Assembly: GCA_017540285.1 (NCBI GenBank)
Contig: JAFYBI010000442.1
Location: forward strand, 1-7,689
DNA from: Clostridia bacterium
GTDB taxonomy: Bacteria > Bacillota > Clostridia > Oscillospirales > CAG-272
Direction of reading: 5' to 3'
Length of the DNA stretch: 7,689 bases
Shown: piece after piece, positions 5,474 to 7,689 of the stretch
How the letters are laid out: each line of letters starts with the position of its first letter
Numbering within the stretch: the first letter of the stretch is position 1
The notes under the pieces: generated by a model
Told to the model about the DNA's origin: nothing
The model's input: the letters and a program-made list of their open reading frames with translations, nothing else
The model's database searches: none
Translations under genes and position numbers: made by a program

Positions 5474-6415
5474 ATGTCTAAAAACGATAAGCAAGCCAAG
5501 ACTCGTCACGAGATGACGAAGGCGGAGTGGACATGGTTCCTTGTCAAGAGAAACAAGACGGCGTATTTCATGATCGCCCCCTTCATGATTCTCTTCTTCA
5601 TCTTCACCATCATCCCCGTCGTCCTCTCGCTCGTGCTCAGCTTCACATCCTTCAATATGCTTCAGTGGCCGAAGTTCGTGTTCATGGACAACTACATCAC
5701 CCTGTTCCTGGACGACGACCTCTTCATCACCGCGCTGAAGAACACGCTGATCTTCGCGGCCGTCACGGGCCCGACCTCCTACATCATCTCCTTCGCCGTG
5801 GCGTGGTTCATCAACGAGCTGCCTCCGAAGATCCGCGCGATCGTCACCCTGATCTTCTACGCCCCCTCGATCGCGGGCAACGTCTACCTCATCTGGACGA
5901 CCATCTTCTCCTCCGACTCCTACGGTCTGATGAACGGCTTCCTGCTTGAGATGGGCATCATAGACTCGCCGATCCTGTGGTTCCAGAACGTCAAGTACGT
6001 CATGCCGCTCTGTATCGCCGTGGCGCTCTGGACCTCCCTCGGTACCGCCTTCCTGTCCTTCATCGCAGGTCTTCAGGGCATCAACAAGTCCCTGTTCGAG
6101 GCCGGCGCGATCGACGGTATCAAGAACCGTTGGCAGGAGCTCTGGTATATCACCTTACCGTCCATGAAGCCGCAGCTGATGTTCGGCGCGATCCTGTCCA
6201 TTACCGGTTCCTTCGGTTTCGGCGGCATCGTTACCGCACTCGCCGGCAACCCGTCCGTTGACTACGTCGCGTACACCCTGACCCACCACCTCGAAGAGTA
6301 TCAGAACAACCGCTGGGAAGTCGGCTACGCTTCCGCGATCTCCTTCCTGCTCTTCCTGATGATGATCGGTATGAACGTGGTCATCACGAAACTTATCAGT
6401 AAGTTGGGAGATTGA
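5474..6415 (+). CDS. Carbohydrate ABC transporter permease, MalF/LplB type
   Basis: This 313-residue integral membrane protein is the first half of the translocation pore. About six membrane segments are visible (roughly 31-57, 89-114, 123-144, 175-198, 234-255, 286-308). The cytoplasmic EAA loop that docks on the ATPase begins EAGAIDGIKNRW at residue 209 and ends at YITLP (P229), with the conserved E-A-x(4)-G spacing intact. The lysine-rich N-terminus should be cytoplasmic. The ATG at 5474 has AGGAGA 5 nt upstream. It starts 37 nt after the binding-protein gene with no hairpin between them, so it is cotranscribed. Its length and short N-terminus fit the polysaccharide/oligosaccharide LplB-like branch better than the longer Gram-negative MalF. 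Substrate cannot be read from sequence. Confidence 0.93.
   Translation: MSKNDKQAKTRHEMTKAEWTWFLVKRNKTAYFMIAPFMILFFIFTIIPVVLSLVLSFTSFNMLQWPKFVFMDNYITLFLDDDLFITALKNTLIFAAVTGPTSYIISFAVAWFINELPPKIRAIVTLIFYAPSIAGNVYLIWTTIFSSDSYGLMNGFLLEMGIIDSPILWFQNVKYVMPLCIAVALWTSLGTAFLSFIAGLQGINKSLFEAGAIDGIKNRWQELWYITLPSMKPQLMFGAILSITGSFGFGGIVTALAGNPSVDYVAYTLTHHLEEYQNNRWEVGYASAISFLLFLMMIGMNVVITKLISKLGD
6406..6410 (+). promoter_or_regulatory. Ribosome binding site deciding the second permease start
   Basis: GGGAG ends 7 nt before the ATG at 6418, inside the last codons of the preceding gene. An in-frame TTG at 6412 would be only 1 nt away from it and is rejected as a start. Confidence 0.75.
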
Positions 6416-6417
6416 TC

Positions 6418-7293
6418 ATGGCAAGAAAATTAAGAACCAGAAAACATGAAGTCGTCCTCAACCGTTCGGCAGGCGGCGACGTCGGCATTACGATCATTCT
6501 GACCATCTTCGGCATCGTGATGTTCCTCCCCATGTACTACACCATCATTCAGTCGCTCAAGCCTCTGAACGAGCTGTTCTACTTCCCGCCGAGATTCTAC
6601 GTGGTCGCGCCGACGCTCAACAACTTCGCGGACCTCTTCAACCTCATGAGCGATTCGTGGGTTCCGTTCTCCCGCTACATCTTCAACACCGTCCTCATCT
6701 CCGTCGGCGGCACGTTCGGCAACCTCGTGCTCTCCTCCCTCTGCGCTTACGCCCTTGCGAAGATCGACTTCCCGGGCGGCAAGCAGTGCTTCTGGATCAT
6801 TCAGAAGTCCCTGATGTTCTCGGCGACCGTCACCGGCGTCGTCAACTTCATCACCCTGTCCGTCCTCGGATGGATCGACACCTACCTCGCCATCATCGTT
6901 CCGGCATGGTGCTCCACGCTCGGCCTCTACCTGATGAAGCAGTTCATGGAATCGAACGTCACCACGGAAGTCCTCGAATCCGCCCGTCTCGACGGCGCGT
7001 CCGAGATCCGCACGTTCTGGTCCATCGCGATGCCGATGGTCAAGCCCGCATGGCTGACCCTCATCATCTACTCCTTCCAGGGCCTCTGGAACGCCGGCGC
7101 CTCCACCTTCATCTATTCCGAACAGCTGAAGACCCTGAACTACGCGATCTCCCAGATCACCAACGGTACGATCGCCCGTTCCGGCGCTTCCGCAGCCGCA
7201 ACCGTCGTCATGATGATCGTTCCGATCCTGGTCTTCGTTATCTCCCAGTCCAACATCATCGAGACCATGGGCTCCAGCGGTATGAAAGACTAA
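6418..7293 (+). CDS. Carbohydrate ABC transporter permease, MalG/YtcP type
   Basis: This 291-residue integral membrane protein pairs with the preceding permease to form the sugar channel. Membrane segments are visible at about 23-46, 88-115, 127-150, 156-175, 208-228 and 259-279. The EAA loop reads LESARLDGASEIRTFW (186-201) and ends at AMP (P206); as in many MalG-type proteins the second residue of the motif is S. After the last segment the chain ends in MGSSGMKD, typical of the short polar tails of this family. Only 2 nt separate its ATG from the stop codon of the upstream gene, which implies translational coupling. No ATP-binding subunit is found in the window. Many Bacillota energise such importers with a shared MsmX-type ATPase encoded elsewhere, so its absence is not by itself odd. 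Confidence 0.93.
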   Translation: MARKLRTRKHEVVLNRSAGGDVGITIILTIFGIVMFLPMYYTIIQSLKPLNELFYFPPRFYVVAPTLNNFADLFNLMSDSWVPFSRYIFNTVLISVGGTFGNLVLSSLCAYALAKIDFPGGKQCFWIIQKSLMFSATVTGVVNFITLSVLGWIDTYLAIIVPAWCSTLGLYLMKQFMESNVTTEVLESARLDGASEIRTFWSIAMPMVKPAWLTLIIYSFQGLWNAGASTFIYSEQLKTLNYAISQITNGTIARSGASAAATVVMMIVPILVFVISQSNIIETMGSSGMKD

Positions 7294-7303
7294 GGAGGGC
7301 AAC

Positions 7304-7689
7304 ATGAAGAAAACAATCAGCGTACTCCTCTGCGCCGTCCTGCTGGTCTCCGCCCTCGCGACGGTCGTAAGCGCCGCGCCGTATGCAACCTATACATACT
7401 CGGCGCAGGGCCAGGTCCTCACCTCGCCCGCGGCTTACGTCCCGGATGCCGTGGTGGACTCCATCTACATGGGCGTCACGACCGCGAACAACCCGGACAA
7501 CGCGATCGACGACCCCCGCGACCTCTTCGTGGGTCCGGACCTCAAGGTCTACATCGTCGATGCGGCGCACAACCGTGTGATCGTGCTTGACCGCTACTAC
7601 AAGCTCCTCTTCATGATCACCACCTTCACCAACGAGCACGGCGTCCCGGACAGCTTCAACAACCCCTCCGGCGTCTTCGCCAACGAGGA
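7304..7689 (+). CDS. Secreted NHL-repeat protein, N-terminal part (cut by window end)
   Basis: Only the first 128 residues are present. A signal peptide covers about residues 1-24 (MKKTISVLLCAVLLVSALAT, then VVSA) with cleavage before APYA; the cysteine at 10 is not in a lipobox. After a short linker, one clear NHL repeat reads DDPRDLFVGPDLKVYIVDAA followed by HNRVIVLD (about residues 66-93), with the usual (N)P-x-D-hydrophobic start, VYIVDAAHNR core and terminal VLD. The second begins at FNNPSGVFANE, cut by the edge. NHL repeats build beta-propellers used for binding protein, glycan or RNA, or as lactonase-like enzymes; the export signal excludes RNA binding. AAGGAGGG (7292-7299) overlaps the permease stop codon, so it is cotranscribed. 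From memory, similar Bacillota loci have an NHL protein with a C-terminal Yip1-like membrane domain, which the missing part could test. Confidence 0.82.
   Translation, partial: MKKTISVLLCAVLLVSALATVVSAAPYATYTYSAQGQVLTSPAAYVPDAVVDSIYMGVTTANNPDNAIDDPRDLFVGPDLKVYIVDAAHNRVIVLDRYYKLLFMITTFTNEHGVPDSFNNPSGVFANE

Noticed and set aside
2173..5499. Minus-strand open frame of about 1108 codons antisense to the binding-protein gene
   Set aside because: It mirrors the strongly biased C-ending codons of the real gene, which rarely give antisense stops (TTA, CTA, TCA are avoided). The translation is Asp/Arg/Val/Gly-rich with no known domain and no ribosome binding site.
6430..7305. Minus-strand open frame opposite the second permease
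   Set aside because: Same codon-bias artefact; highly charged with no membrane segments, whereas the plus strand encodes a clear permease.

Overview
This window looks like chromosomal DNA of a GC-rich anaerobe of the Bacillota, most likely a gut-type Clostridia lineage. The support is indirect: near-consensus sigma-A promoters (TTGACA/TATAAT and TTGACT/TATGAT), strong AGGAGG-type ribosome binding sites, a ROK glucokinase of the Gram-positive type, and a carbohydrate ABC transporter with a very large binding protein. Genes use C-ending codons (ttc, tac, aac, atc, gac) almost everywhere, which also creates long false antisense ORFs. No rRNA or other species marker is present, so genus cannot be named.

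Layout: 27-178 is a palindromic multi-hairpin intergenic repeat. 241-285 is the terminator of the minus-strand gene 307-1269, a ROK-family glucokinase, which has its own promoter at 1322-1351. About 640 bases without a gene (1352-1987) follow. A plus-strand promoter at 1988-2016 then starts an operon. Its ~235-nt untranslated leader (about 2023-2259) carries a palindromic operator candidate at the start site, an early GC hairpin, and a nested fold closed by a 12-bp long-range helix (2081-2093 with 2218-2229).

The operon encodes a 1058-residue secreted solute-binding protein with two N-terminal carbohydrate-binding-like modules (2260-5436), two MalF/MalG-type permeases (5474-6415 and 6418-7293), and the first 128 residues of a secreted NHL-repeat protein cut by the window edge (7304-7689). 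Spacings of 37, 2 and 10 nt and no visible terminator between genes imply one transcript.

Working model: the binding protein captures a glycan or oligosaccharide, possibly docking on polymer through its extra modules. The permease pair imports it with an ATPase encoded elsewhere, and the divergently transcribed ROK kinase could phosphorylate released hexose. The NHL protein is an unassigned extracytoplasmic partner. The least explained parts are the structured leader and the modular binding protein with its NHL partner.
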